NCBI GenBank assembly: GCA_028705955.1
Contig: JAQWCN010000002.1
Coordinates: forward strand, 1-49,160
Direction: 5' to 3'
Length of the DNA: 49,160 bases
Source: Eubacteriaceae bacterium
Lineage (GTDB): Bacteria > Bacillota > Clostridia > Eubacteriales > Eubacteriaceae
The translations under genes were made by a program, and so were the position numbers. The notes below the pieces were generated by a model. That model saw nothing but the letters and a program-made list of their open reading frames with translations, made no database searches and was not told the DNA's origin. Of this stretch, positions 33,788-42,729 are shown one piece after another (the stretch's first letter is position 1; every line of letters begins with the position of its first letter).

Positions 33788-35575
33788 ATGGACTTTCAAA
33801 AATTCTATCAGGGAAAAGCGTTTGAAGTTTATCAATATTTGGGAGCACATCCCAGTGGAAAGGGATTTGTTTTCCGGACGTTTGCGCCCAGGGCAGAAGC
33901 GATATCTGTGATTGGTGAGTGGAACGACTGGGAAGGACAGCCGATGCAGAAAGTCTACGACGGTAATTTCTGGGAATGCGTTATTCCGGAAGCAAAATCT
34001 GGAATGATGTATAAATATCGGATACATGGTGCCGACGACCGGGTATTGGATCATTGCGACCCGTATGGGTTTATGATGGAAAAACGTCCGGGAAATGCCT
34101 CGATCATATGGGATATCACACAGTTTCAATTTAAAGATAAAAAATGGCTGGCCGGACGGACCGATGGAAAACAAGGCCCCTTAAACATATACGAAATGCA
34201 TTTTGGATCCTGGCGGCGCAAATCAGAAGATGTGGATGATTGGTACGGCTACGACGAAATGGCAGACCTGCTCATTCCTTATCTCAAACAACAGGGCTAC
34301 AATTATATTGAGATTATGCCTTTGGCCGAACATCCCTGTGATGAGTCCTGGGGCTATCAAAATACCGGGTTTTTCAGTCCAACATCGCGCTATGGCACAC
34401 CGACAGAACTCATGGACTTTATCGATACCTGTCATCAAGCCGAAATAGGGGTCATTATGGATTTTGTGCCGGTTCATTTTGCCGTGGATGATTATGCACT
34501 CTGGCATTACGACGGAACAGCACTTTATGCCTATCCCAGCAGTGACGTGGGGGTCAGCGAGTGGGGAAGCTGCAATTTTATGCACTCCCGCCCCGATGTC
34601 CGGAGTTTTCTTCAATCTTCGGCAAACTACTGGCTTGAAATGTATCATTTCGACGGCCTTCGGATGGATGCGGTCAGCAATTTGATCTACTGGCAGGGAG
34701 ATGAAAGCCGGGGAGAAAATGCCGATGCGATCGCATTCTTAAAAAATATGAATGCCGGATTAAAAAAAGCGCATCCGACAGCTATTCTGGCGGCGGAAGA
34801 TTCCACCACCTATTCAGGAGTGACCAAAAGCATCCGTGAAGGAGGCTTGGGCTTTGATTATAAATGGGATATGGGATGGATGCACGATACCCTTGAACTC
34901 TTTCAAGTGGCTCCGGAATACCGCACAAGAGATTATCATAAACTCACGTTTTCGATGCAGTATTTTTACAATGAAAACTATCTGCTTCCTTTTTCCCACG
35001 ATGAGGGCGTTCATGGCAAGGCAACGATTGCTCAAAAAATGAACGGGGATTACGAACAGAAATTTCCCCAGGCCCGGACCCTTTATGTGTATATGATGAC
35101 CCATCCTGGAAAGAAACTGAACTTCATGGGAAATGAGTTTGCCCAGCTGCGGGAATGGGATGAAAGCCGGGAACAAGACTGGATGCTGTTGGATTATCCT
35201 CTTCACGATGGCTTTAGACAATTTATGGCCGATCTCAACCAGATTTACTTAAAATACCCTGCATTGTGGAAAGAAGATTATAATGCCCACGGGTTTAAAT
35301 GGCTCGATTGTCAATCCGACAGTCGGTGTATTTATGCCTTCGAACGCATAGCGGCAACAGAGAAACTATTGGTTATTCTCAACTTATCCGATAAAAAGCA
35401 AGCGTATTACAAGCTGACGATCCCCGATGGCAGTAAGCTTAAATTGTTAATTGATACGGATACAGAGTGTTATGGAGGGGCCATAAAAAATCCCCAGCAA
35501 ATACTCACATTAAAAAATGGAATGGCAGAATTGTTGTTGTCCCCATTTTCAGCCAGAATTTATAAAATAATATAA
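33788..35575 (+). CDS. glgB: 1,4-alpha-glucan branching enzyme (GH13)
   Basis: Introduces alpha-1,6 branches in glycogen. An N-terminal CBM48 (YLGAHPSGKGFVFRTFAPRAEAISVIGEWNDW) precedes the GH13 barrel. Catalytic residues are Asp in FDGLRMDAVSNLIY, Glu in ILAAEDSTTYSG and Asp in LPFSHDEGVHGKAT; YEMHFGSWRR and IEIMPLAEHPCDESWGYQ are branching-enzyme signatures. 595 residues is shorter than E. coli GlgB, as in many Firmicutes lacking the extra N1 domain. It is alone here; no other glycogen genes are adjacent. GGAGG precedes the ATG. Confidence 0.94.
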   Translation: MDFQKFYQGKAFEVYQYLGAHPSGKGFVFRTFAPRAEAISVIGEWNDWEGQPMQKVYDGNFWECVIPEAKSGMMYKYRIHGADDRVLDHCDPYGFMMEKRPGNASIIWDITQFQFKDKKWLAGRTDGKQGPLNIYEMHFGSWRRKSEDVDDWYGYDEMADLLIPYLKQQGYNYIEIMPLAEHPCDESWGYQNTGFFSPTSRYGTPTELMDFIDTCHQAEIGVIMDFVPVHFAVDDYALWHYDGTALYAYPSSDVGVSEWGSCNFMHSRPDVRSFLQSSANYWLEMYHFDGLRMDAVSNLIYWQGDESRGENADAIAFLKNMNAGLKKAHPTAILAAEDSTTYSGVTKSIREGGLGFDYKWDMGWMHDTLELFQVAPEYRTRDYHKLTFSMQYFYNENYLLPFSHDEGVHGKATIAQKMNGDYEQKFPQARTLYVYMMTHPGKKLNFMGNEFAQLREWDESREQDWMLLDYPLHDGFRQFMADLNQIYLKYPALWKEDYNAHGFKWLDCQSDSRCIYAFERIAATEKLLVILNLSDKKQAYYKLTIPDGSKLKLLIDTDTECYGGAIKNPQQILTLKNGMAELLLSPFSARIYKII

Positions 35576-35576
35576 A

Positions 35577-35610
35577 AAAGAGAGCAGGACAGTTGTCCTG
35601 CTCTCTTTTT
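35577..35610. terminator. Bidirectional terminator between glgB and mrnC
   Basis: AGAGAGCAGGACA and TGTCCTGCTCTCT form a 13-bp stem with a 2-base apical gap, flanked by A and T tracts. Confidence 0.94.
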
Positions 35611-35620
35611 AGTGCGATTT

Positions 35621-36085
35621 TTATTTTTTATGGGTTTCACCAAAGGTAATGATTTTAGTCATCAGAGAAAATTCCCGTTCGTGCTGACCGGTTAAATTGA
35701 GAAAACCGATCAGGGCTTCCAAACCAGTGGCATAGCGATAATCCATTTTATCCGCGTTTTTAGGTGGGGTACTCCGGGTATTTCTTCCCCGGCGGACAAT
35801 GCCTTTTTCTTCTTCAGTCAACTGATCATCAAGAATCCGCAAGGCGCTGGCCTGGGCATTGGCCTTAACAAAGTGCACAGAAATGTGGGTCAAGTGATTA
35901 ACATTTTGAATGCCTTGACTGATTAAATATTTGCGGACAAAGGCAGAATAAACAGCATCGCCAATAAAAGCAAGGGTTAGCGGGTTTAAGGCCCGGGCTT
36001 CAGATGATGTATAAATCTTGTTTAAAAGGTTCTGGGTTTGCTGTTCAGAATCAATGGGATCTACAGTATTCACGCTTTCTTCCAT
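35621..36085 (-). CDS. mrnC: Mini-ribonuclease 3
   Basis: RNase III-like enzyme lacking the dsRNA-binding domain; in Bacillus it matures 23S rRNA ends. Conserved LTLAFIGDAVYSAFVRKYLI (catalytic Asp), GRNTRSTPPKNADKMDYRYATGLEALIGFL and the intervening VKANAQASAL are all present. 154 residues. Its start overlaps the cysS stop by 16 bases on the minus strand, the usual cysS-mrnC pairing in Firmicutes. Confidence 0.96.
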   Translation of the reverse strand: MEESVNTVDPIDSEQQTQNLLNKIYTSSEARALNPLTLAFIGDAVYSAFVRKYLISQGIQNVNHLTHISVHFVKANAQASALRILDDQLTEEEKGIVRRGRNTRSTPPKNADKMDYRYATGLEALIGFLNLTGQHEREFSLMTKIITFGETHKK

Positions 36086-37467
36086 TTAACACCTTCCCGG
36101 GTATCTTCCAGAATAATGCCGCGGTTTAACAGATCATCGCGAATGGCATCAGCCAATTTAAAATCTTTTGCCTTCCGGGCTTCCAGGCGTTTCTGGATTA
36201 GAGCTTCCACTTCGGCGGCCAGATCATCCTGTTTTTCCTTTTGCGCCAGGCCAATGACACCGGTCAATTCGTTAAATAAATCCAGAGTGGTCTGAACGCA
36301 GACTTTTGAGGATGCGTCATTCAGGAAAGAATTGGCACTGCGCACCAGTTCAAAAATAGCGGAGATGCCATCCGCAGTGTTCAAATCATCATTCATTGCG
36401 GTGATAAATTGATCCTTGAATTTGGGCAGATCCTGAAGCCAGGCTGATTCCTGGGGAGACGGGTCGGTGGTTGCGGTATGATCAATTAAATATTCCATCT
36501 GATATTTGGCGTTGTAAAGACGTTCCAGTGCGTTTTGTGCCTGACCCAAAAGGGCATCGGAAAAATTAACCGGACTGCGGTAATGGGCCATGAGCATAAA
36601 CATCCGGACCACTTCCAGGTCGTAATGTTTGGCAATATCCCGGACGGTAAAAAAGTTCCCCTTGGATTTAGACATCTTTTCGTTATTAATATTAATATAG
36701 CCGTTGTGAACCCAATAATGGGCAAAAGGACACCCGCAGGAACCTTCGGATTGGGCAATTTCGTTTTCGTGGTGGGGGAAGATCAAGTCCTGACCGCCGC
36801 CGTGAATATCGATGGTTTCACCCAAAAATTTCCGGCTCATGGCCGAACATTCAATGTGCCAGCCCGGGCGCCCTTTGCCCCAGGGGCTTTCCCAAAAAGG
36901 TTCGCCGGGTTTGGCCTTTTTCCACAGAGCAAAATCCAGGGGACTGCGCTTTTCGTCGTTCACATCAATCCGGGCGCCTGCTTCCAGGTCGTCAATATTC
37001 TGGCCGGAAAGTTTTCCGTACTGCGGAAAGTTTTCAACCTGATAATAAACATTGCCATCCACGTTATAAGCCAGGCCCTTATCTTCCAGTGTTTTGACCA
37101 TGGTAATGATTTCCGGAATGGTATCAGAAACCCGGGGATGTACACTGGCCCGGTGAATACCCAGGGCATCGGCGTCTTTAAAATATTCCGCAATATATTT
37201 ATCGGCGACGGCTTTGGCGGAAATGCCTTCCTCGTGGCTGCGATTGATGATTTTATCATCGACATCTGTAAAATTTTGGACAAAAGTTACGTCGTAGCCA
37301 GTATATTCTAAGAAACGGCGTAAAACATCAAAGACAATAAATGGTCTTGCATTACCAATGTGAAAATAATTATAGACCGTTGGACCACAGGAATACATCC
37401 GGACTTTGCCCGGTTCAATCGGGACAAATTCCTCTTTTTTTTGGGTCAGCGTATTATATAATTTCAT
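36070..37467 (-). CDS. cysS: Cysteinyl-tRNA synthetase
   Basis: Class I synthetase charging tRNA-Cys. The HIGH motif appears as YFHIGNARPF and KMSKS as NEKMSKSKGNF; the zinc ligands include Cys in YSCGPTVYNY, CSAMS and HHENE. The DALR-type C-terminal domain (FKLADAIRDDLLNRGIILEDTREGVKWK) is complete. ATG 37467 with GGAGTT upstream is preferred over the track start fifteen codons earlier. 465 residues. No T-box is visible upstream. Confidence 0.97.
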   Translation of the reverse strand: MKLYNTLTQKKEEFVPIEPGKVRMYSCGPTVYNYFHIGNARPFIVFDVLRRFLEYTGYDVTFVQNFTDVDDKIINRSHEEGISAKAVADKYIAEYFKDADALGIHRASVHPRVSDTIPEIITMVKTLEDKGLAYNVDGNVYYQVENFPQYGKLSGQNIDDLEAGARIDVNDEKRSPLDFALWKKAKPGEPFWESPWGKGRPGWHIECSAMSRKFLGETIDIHGGGQDLIFPHHENEIAQSEGSCGCPFAHYWVHNGYININNEKMSKSKGNFFTVRDIAKHYDLEVVRMFMLMAHYRSPVNFSDALLGQAQNALERLYNAKYQMEYLIDHTATTDPSPQESAWLQDLPKFKDQFITAMNDDLNTADGISAIFELVRSANSFLNDASSKVCVQTTLDLFNELTGVIGLAQKEKQDDLAAEVEALIQKRLEARKAKDFKLADAIRDDLLNRGIILEDTREGVKWKKA

Positions 37468-37557
37468 CTGTATCGGAACTCCTTTGTTTTTTCTGTTTAA
37501 ATTGTTTTTCATTATAGCATATCCGCCAGTTTTTTTCAGTAAGAAGAATCAAAACAG

Positions 37558-37586
37558 TTTAACTTGTGACAGTAAAGTGATATAAT
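37558..37586 (+). promoter_or_regulatory. Promoter of the yerC-aminotransferase operon
   Basis: TTTAAC (37558-37563) and TATAAT (37581-37586) are 17 bases apart, and TGA precedes the -10 box (extended -10). Confidence 0.65.
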
Positions 37587-37623
37587 AAAACAAATTTGCA
37601 AACATTAGAAATGAGGTATCAAA

Positions 37624-37908
37624 GTGGAAGATAATAAAAGAAAGGATCTGGCCAGGGCACTTCTGGCTATCCAAAGTGAACAGGAATGCTATGACCTGCT
37701 GGACGATATGTGTACGATCAAGGAAGTGGAGGACATGTCCAATCGTTTTTATATTGCCCGTTTATTATCAGAAGGGAAAACCTTTATCGATGTTGAAAAG
37801 AAAACGGGAGCCAGTTCGGCCACAATCAGCCGTGTTAATCGTTGTTTAAAACATGGCTGTGGGTACAGACTGGTTATCGACCGTATTGCGGAACAGGAGG
37901 ATTCTTAA
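37624..37908 (+). CDS. YerC/YecD-family TrpR-related protein
   Basis: Small helix-turn-helix protein related to the tryptophan repressor fold. The sequence AIQSEQECYDLLDDMCTIKEVEDMSNRFYIARLLSEGKTFIDVEKKTGASSATISRVNRCLKHG is very close to the YerC/YecD family. 94 residues. The start is GTG at 37624 after GAGGTATCAAA. The stop touches the start of the aminotransferase gene, whose ribosome site GGAGG lies inside this gene, so expression is coupled. DNA targets are unknown. Confidence 0.9.
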   Translation: MEDNKRKDLARALLAIQSEQECYDLLDDMCTIKEVEDMSNRFYIARLLSEGKTFIDVEKKTGASSATISRVNRCLKHGCGYRLVIDRIAEQEDS

Positions 37909-39126
37909 ATGAGAAAATTTTATAAATCCCATAAACTGGATAATGTCTGTTACGATATCCGGGGACCGGTGGTTGATGAAGCCAATAAAATGGAACAGGA
38001 AGGCGTAGATATTATCATGCTCAATACGGGCAACCCTCCTGTTTTTCAGGTCAATGCACCGGATGAAGTGATCCGGGATGTCAGAACCAATTTGAGATCA
38101 TCAGAAGGGTACTGCCATTCAAAAGGGATATTTCCTGCCCGCAAAGCTATCGTTCAATATTATCAAACCAAAGGGCTGATGGATATTGACGAAGAAGATG
38201 TTTATATCGGCAATGGCTCCAGCGAACTAATTCAGTTTTGTATGTCCGCTTTGCTGGATAATGATGATGAAATTCTGATTCCAACGCCGGATTATCCCTT
38301 GTGGACAGCCAGTGCCACCCTGGCCGGCGGCAAAGTGGTTCATTACTTGTGCGACGAAGCGTCTGACTGGTATCCGGATCTGGAAGATATCCGCAGTAAG
38401 ATCACGCCCAAAACAAAAGGAATTGTCGTCATCAATCCAAACAATCCAACCGGGGCGGTTTATCCCAAAGAAATTTTAGAAGGTATTGTGAAAATTGCGG
38501 TGGAAAATCAGCTGATTATTTTTGCAGACGAAATTTATGATCATATTATCTATGATGACCGTCCTTACTATCACATGGCGTTGCTGACCAATGAAACACT
38601 GGTGGTCACGTTGAACGGCTTGTCCAAAAGTCACCGGGTTCCCGGATTCAGAGTAGGCTGGATGGTTTTATCCGGAAACCGGGAAATTGCCAGGGATTAT
38701 ATCGAAGGCATTGATATTCTTACGACCATGCGGCTGTGTGCCAATGTGCCGGCACAGCATGCCATTCAAACATCCCTTGGGGGATATCAGAGCATTTCGG
38801 ATCTGGTGAATCCCGGCGGCCGGCTGCATGAACAGCGGGATATTATCTACAACCGGGTCAACCAGATCCCGGGCTTATCCTGTGTCGAACCAGCAGGAGC
38901 TTTATACGCTTTTGTCAAAATCGATGCGTCCCGGTTTAATATTACGGATGATACCCAGTTTGCCCTCGATTTCTTAAAGCGGGAAAAGGTGCTGGTGGTC
39001 CAGGGAACTGGATTTAACTGGCCGGAACAAGACCATTTCAGAATTGTCTTTTTACCGGAACCCGTGCAGCTCACAGAAACGATGGATCGACTGGAACATT
39101 TCATGGCCCATTATCTGCAAGAATAA
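37909..39126 (+). CDS. PLP-dependent aminotransferase, AlaA-like class I
   Basis: Fold type I aminotransferase. The PLP lysine is in LNGLSKSHRVPGFRVGWMVLSG and the preceding NPNNPTGAVYPKE and FADEIYDHIIYDD motifs are classic. The start (RKFYKSHKLDNVCYDIRGPVVDEANKM) and the tripeptide VPGFR resemble E. coli AlaA/YfbQ, glutamate-pyruvate aminotransferases, so alanine synthesis is the best guess; aspartate aminotransferase is the alternative. 405 residues. Directly coupled to the YerC-like regulator. Confidence 0.88.
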   Translation: MRKFYKSHKLDNVCYDIRGPVVDEANKMEQEGVDIIMLNTGNPPVFQVNAPDEVIRDVRTNLRSSEGYCHSKGIFPARKAIVQYYQTKGLMDIDEEDVYIGNGSSELIQFCMSALLDNDDEILIPTPDYPLWTASATLAGGKVVHYLCDEASDWYPDLEDIRSKITPKTKGIVVINPNNPTGAVYPKEILEGIVKIAVENQLIIFADEIYDHIIYDDRPYYHMALLTNETLVVTLNGLSKSHRVPGFRVGWMVLSGNREIARDYIEGIDILTTMRLCANVPAQHAIQTSLGGYQSISDLVNPGGRLHEQRDIIYNRVNQIPGLSCVEPAGALYAFVKIDASRFNITDDTQFALDFLKREKVLVVQGTGFNWPEQDHFRIVFLPEPVQLTETMDRLEHFMAHYLQE

Positions 39127-39127
39127 A

Positions 39128-39409
39128 ATGAAAAAGAAGTTGTTAAGAGATAAGGCCGGGGGAATTGTTGCCGGTGTCTGTCAGGGCTTGGGAACGCATT
39201 TTAATTTGCCGCCCTGGCTGTTCCGGGTTGCTTTTATCATCCCGGCCCTTCCTTTTGTTCTTAATACCGCTTCAACCGTATTGTCTTTCGTGGTTTATCT
39301 TGTATTGGCCATGATCATGAAAGATAAAAGCAAAATAGCGGAAGATGATAAAAAAATAGTGGATACAGAATATGAAGTTGTGGATGATAGTAAGGAAGAA
39401 AAGACATGA
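39128..39409 (+). CDS. PspC-domain membrane protein
   Basis: Short protein with the PspC domain: KLLRDKAGGIVAGVCQGLGTHFNLPPWLFRVAFII, then two hydrophobic helices (ALPFVLNTASTVLSFVVYLVLAMIM) and a charged tail. The track start at 39044 lies within the aminotransferase gene; ATG 39128 immediately follows that stop. PspC proteins sense or respond to envelope stress; this one lacks other Psp genes nearby. Its stop overlaps the tsaE start (ATGA). Confidence 0.88.
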   Translation: MKKKLLRDKAGGIVAGVCQGLGTHFNLPPWLFRVAFIIPALPFVLNTASTVLSFVVYLVLAMIMKDKSKIAEDDKKIVDTEYEVVDDSKEEKT

Positions 39410-39873
39410 AATGGCAATATAAAACAACAACACCGGAAGCGACCCGCCATCTGGGAGAAAAGCTGGGGCATATTTTCAAACCGCTTTCCGGCATTGTTTA
39501 CTTAACAGGAGATTTAGGAGCAGGAAAAACAGCCATAACACAAGGGATTGTAAAAGGAATGGGCATAACGGCCCAAGTGACCAGTCCCACATTTGCGCTG
39601 GTTAACGAATATGGGGATAAATCGATCAAGGTCGTCCATATGGATTTGTACCGTCTTTTGGATTTTGATGAACTGGAAGAAATTGGCTTTGACGATTTCT
39701 TGCGGGATGGCAGCATTATTCTGGTGGAATGGCCGGATCTCTTAATTGAAAACCGCTATGAACCCCTGGCAGCGTTGTCCTTATCCAGGGTAGAAGGCGA
39801 AGACGACAGCCGGATCATCAATCTTAAAACAGAGGACGCATCGCTAATTGAAAGGGTGAAGCAGCTTGGATAA
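39406..39873 (+). CDS. tsaE: tRNA threonylcarbamoyladenosine biosynthesis ATPase TsaE
   Basis: ATPase that supports TsaB-TsaD in forming t6A at position 37 of ANN-reading tRNAs. P-loop YLTGDLGAGKTAITQGIVKGMG, then the TSPTFALVNEYG segment, and the IILVEWPDLL strand are conserved. 155 residues. It overlaps the pspC-like gene by four bases (ATGA) and ispD by eight. tsaB and true tsaD do not follow here; the Kae1-like protein at about 30.4 kb is a paralogue. Confidence 0.95.
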   Translation: MKWQYKTTTPEATRHLGEKLGHIFKPLSGIVYLTGDLGAGKTAITQGIVKGMGITAQVTSPTFALVNEYGDKSIKVVHMDLYRLLDFDELEEIGFDDFLRDGSIILVEWPDLLIENRYEPLAALSLSRVEGEDDSRIINLKTEDASLIERVKQLG

Positions 39874-40576
39874 CAAGAACAGGCAGCGCCGGTTTATCAG
39901 CGCCGTGATTCCAGCGGCAGGCCAGGGGACCCGAATGGGAACCTCCCTCAACAAACAATACTTGACATTAGCGGGCAAACCCATTTTGGCTTATACCATT
40001 GATGTTTTTGAAAGATGCCCACTGGTTAATGAGATTGTTGTGGTCATTAATCCGAATGAACAGGAAATCTTTAAACGGCAAATTTTAAACCGGGGTCATT
40101 ATAAAAAAGTGAACATTGCGTTTGGGGGAAGAAGTCGTCAGGAATCCGTTTACCGGGGACTTCAAAAAGTCAATACACAGTGCCAGATGGTCTTGATCCA
40201 CGATGGGGCACGGCCTTTAATCGATGGGGATCTCATTTTACGCTGCATTTACGAAACCATTAAACATCATGCGACCATTGTTGCGGTTCCAGCCAAAAAC
40301 ACCATAAAAGTTGTCAACAGCCAGCTGGGAGTGGAATACACCCCCAACCGCAAATTGCTCTACGAAGTTCAAACACCCCAGACTTTCGATTTTGATTTGA
40401 TTATGAAAGCTCATGAACAGGCGATAGAGGAGCATGCAGAAGTGACGGATGACGCCGCTTTGGTGGAGCGGATGGGGGAAAAGGTTACCGTGGTTAAAGG
40501 ACATTATAATAATATCAAAATCACCACACCGGAAGATTTAATGATTGCCAACTCGATCATCACGGTCAAACAATGA
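39866..40576 (+). CDS. ispD: 2-C-methyl-D-erythritol 4-phosphate cytidylyltransferase
   Basis: Third step of the MEP isoprenoid pathway, making CDP-ME. The nucleotide-binding VIPAAGQGTRMGTSLNKQYLTLAGKPI, LIHDGARPLIDG and VQTPQTFDFDLIMKAH motifs are intact. 236 residues. The start is TTG at 39866, overlapping the tsaE stop; no other start codon precedes the conserved N-terminus. ispF, frequently adjacent or fused, is not found here. Confidence 0.94.
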   Translation: MDNKNRQRRFISAVIPAAGQGTRMGTSLNKQYLTLAGKPILAYTIDVFERCPLVNEIVVVINPNEQEIFKRQILNRGHYKKVNIAFGGRSRQESVYRGLQKVNTQCQMVLIHDGARPLIDGDLILRCIYETIKHHATIVAVPAKNTIKVVNSQLGVEYTPNRKLLYEVQTPQTFDFDLIMKAHEQAIEEHAEVTDDAALVERMGEKVTVVKGHYNNIKITTPEDLMIANSIITVKQ

Positions 40577-40654
40577 CGGAGGCTCACCCCGGAAGAATAC
40601 ACAAAGGCAAGCCTTTGCGTTAATGAAGACTTTATCATCAATTGAAGGCCGGGC

Positions 40655-40684
40655 TTTACAGTTCAGTCCAAAAAAGATTATAAT
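40655..40684 (+). promoter_or_regulatory. Promoter of the 2-oxoacid dehydrogenase-like operon
   Basis: TTTACA (40655-40660) and TATAAT (40679-40684) are 18 bases apart in the 171-base gap after ispD. A short hairpin ACAAAGGC/GCCTTTGC near 40601-40618 lies upstream but has no T run. Confidence 0.65.
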
Positions 40685-40747
40685 ACATACAAGTAAACCA
40701 GGAACGAAAATACATGACGATCATGTAAACAATGGAGGATGTGTATC

Positions 40748-41707
40748 ATGGAACAAAAAGAAGAATTATTGGCAAAGATGTATTATCGAATGAATCAGGC
40801 CCGTTTTTTTGAAGAAAAGGTCAGCTGGTTCAACTCAAAAGGAAAAATAAATGGTTCCGTTCATCTTGCGATAGGCCAGGAAGCATCATCTGTTGCGTCG
40901 TGCCTGGCGCTGGACGAAAAGGATTTTATCACGATGACGCACCGTTGTCACGCACAAGCCATCGGACAGGGAATGGATGTTAAAAAAATGATGGCAGAAT
41001 TGTTGGGCAAAGAGACAGGCTATTGTCAGGGAAAGGGCGGTTCGCTGCATTTGTCCAACATGGCAGATCACAATGTGGGGTCCAATGATGTTCCAGGCAT
41101 GGGTTATAATCTGGCCTGTGGCATTGCTCTGGCCCAAATGCTTCAGAAAACCGGCAATATTGTCCTGTGTTTTGGCGGGGATGGTTCAACCAATGAAGGG
41201 GATTTTCACGAGGCGCTCAACCTCGCATCGGTTAAACAATTGCCGGTTATTTTCTTTATTGAAAATAATTATTACAGTGTGTCGACAGCCATTGAAGATC
41301 ATATGAAGGTTGAAAGCATTACGGATCGTGCGGCAGCGTATGAAATTCCTGCCGTTTCGATTGACGGCAACGATGCCCTTGAAGTGTATGACGCAACCCA
41401 AAAAGCAGCGGAATTTGTTCGAAGCGGAGAAGGCCCCATGCTTATCGAATCCTGTACATACCGGATGTGTGGCCATGACAGTTCGGATCTTCAATTGTAC
41501 CGTTCCAAGGAAGAAATGGAGGAATGGAGTCAGTACGATCCAATCGCTAACTTAAAAAATCAGTTAAAAGAAGATCAGTTGATGACGGATGAAGTTTTAA
41601 GACAATTGGAAGAAAACGCAAAACGCAGCGTAAATGAAGCAGCGGATTTTGCTGAAAATGCGCCGGAACCTTCGCTGGAAGCCGTTTTAGACAGCGTATA
41701 TGCATAG
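40748..41707 (+). CDS. TPP-dependent dehydrogenase E1 alpha-like subunit (AcoA/PdhA family)
   Basis: Thiamine diphosphate-binding subunit that decarboxylates a 2-oxo acid or cleaves acetoin. The ThDP/Mg motif GDGSTNEGDFHEALNLASVKQLPVIF and ENNYYSVST are intact; THRCHAQAIGQGMDVKKMMAELLGKETGYCQGKGGSLH follows the AcoA pattern. The phospho-loop reads YRMCGHDSSD where relatives have GHSxSD, so the histidine is kept but the serine is Asp. ATG 40748 has GGAGG nine bases upstream; 319 residues. First gene of the operon. Substrate is not deducible; the partner E2/E3 are unusual. Confidence 0.9.
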   Translation: MEQKEELLAKMYYRMNQARFFEEKVSWFNSKGKINGSVHLAIGQEASSVASCLALDEKDFITMTHRCHAQAIGQGMDVKKMMAELLGKETGYCQGKGGSLHLSNMADHNVGSNDVPGMGYNLACGIALAQMLQKTGNIVLCFGGDGSTNEGDFHEALNLASVKQLPVIFFIENNYYSVSTAIEDHMKVESITDRAAAYEIPAVSIDGNDALEVYDATQKAAEFVRSGEGPMLIESCTYRMCGHDSSDLQLYRSKEEMEEWSQYDPIANLKNQLKEDQLMTDEVLRQLEENAKRSVNEAADFAENAPEPSLEAVLDSVYA

Positions 41708-41725
41708 GAAGGGAATGAAAAGGAC

Positions 41726-42715
41726 ATGGATGTAAAAGAACTGACTTACAAAGAAGCGTTAAGACAGGCTTTAAAAGAAGAAATGACCACAGATGAATCG
41801 GTCATCCTTCTGGGCGAAGATATTGGAGAATATGGCGGAGCCTGTGGAATAACGCTGGGATTGATTGAAGAATTCGGAAAAGAAAGAGTGATGGATACGC
41901 CTGCTTCAGAATCGGCAATCGTTGGTTGCGGGATTGGTGCCGCAATGGCCGGGATGCGTCCGGTTTGTGAGCTGGCATCAATGGATCAGGCGGCCATGGC
42001 TTTTGGAGAACTTTTAAATAGTGCTTCCAGATCATTTTATTTATCCGGTGGAACCGTAAAAGTCCCCATGGTCATTATGATTCCTTCCGGTTTTGGCAAA
42101 GGGGTTTCCCAAAACGGACAGAGTCTGGAATCAATCTTTGCTCAAATTCCGGGTTTAAAAGTAATCGCACCCTCCACACCGGCCCAGGCCAAGGGGATGC
42201 TTAAGGCTGCGATTCGGGACGATAATCCCGTCATTTTGTTGGAAAACCGGAGCCTTATGAATATGAAAGGGCCGGTTCCGGAGACAGATAGCTATATTCT
42301 TCGTTTGGGCAAAAGCTATATCGAACGGGAAGGCAAAGATTTGACCCTGGTTTCCTGGGGAGCTTCCCTGGTCAATGCGATTGAAGCAGCTGATTATCTG
42401 GCAGATGAAAACATCGATGTGGCCGTTATTAATCCCATGACCCTTCGTCCCATGTTTATGGATCAGATTTTTGATTCGGTCAAAGAAACCGGACGGTTGC
42501 TCATTGTTCATGATGGCAACAAAACAGGCGGGATTGGTGCGGAAATATCAGCCAGGGTTGCGGAAGGGGATTGCTTTGATTATTTAGAAGCACCCATCGC
42601 CAGATTGGGCGGGCTGGATGTTCCTATCCCCTATAACCGCAATCTGGAATCCGTGATCACACCACAAAAAGAAGACATTATCCAGGCCGTATACAGTGTA
42701 CTGGGTTTGAATTAA
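41726..42715 (+). CDS. E1 beta-like subunit (AcoB/PdhB family) with altered active-site loop
   Basis: Partner of the E1 alpha-like protein. YKEALRQALKEEMTTDESVILLGEDIGEYGG and DTPASESAIVGCGIGAAMAG are canonical, with the ThDP-activating Glu at residue 62. The loop that normally reads HSQSLE reads NGQSLE, so the active-site His is Asn130, and FxHxPGLKV has Gln140 in place of His. The C-terminal transketolase domain (LTLVSWGASLVNAIEAADYL) looks complete. 329 residues, GGAAGGG ribosome site, 18 bases after E1 alpha. Probably folds and pairs normally; catalysis may differ from AcoB. Confidence 0.88.
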   Translation: MDVKELTYKEALRQALKEEMTTDESVILLGEDIGEYGGACGITLGLIEEFGKERVMDTPASESAIVGCGIGAAMAGMRPVCELASMDQAAMAFGELLNSASRSFYLSGGTVKVPMVIMIPSGFGKGVSQNGQSLESIFAQIPGLKVIAPSTPAQAKGMLKAAIRDDNPVILLENRSLMNMKGPVPETDSYILRLGKSYIEREGKDLTLVSWGASLVNAIEAADYLADENIDVAVINPMTLRPMFMDQIFDSVKETGRLLIVHDGNKTGGIGAEISARVAEGDCFDYLEAPIARLGGLDVPIPYNRNLESVITPQKEDIIQAVYSVLGLN

Positions 42716-42729
42716 GAACGGAGTAGAAA

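Noticed and set aside
36535-37311. 258-codon plus-strand ORF opposite cysS
   Set aside because: It is an antisense shadow of the conserved cysS frame, has no ribosome site or recognisable motif, and its composition follows the complement of cysS codons.
40601-40620. Hairpin ACAAAGGC/GCCTTTGC after ispD as a terminator
   Set aside because: The loop is only two bases and no T run follows.
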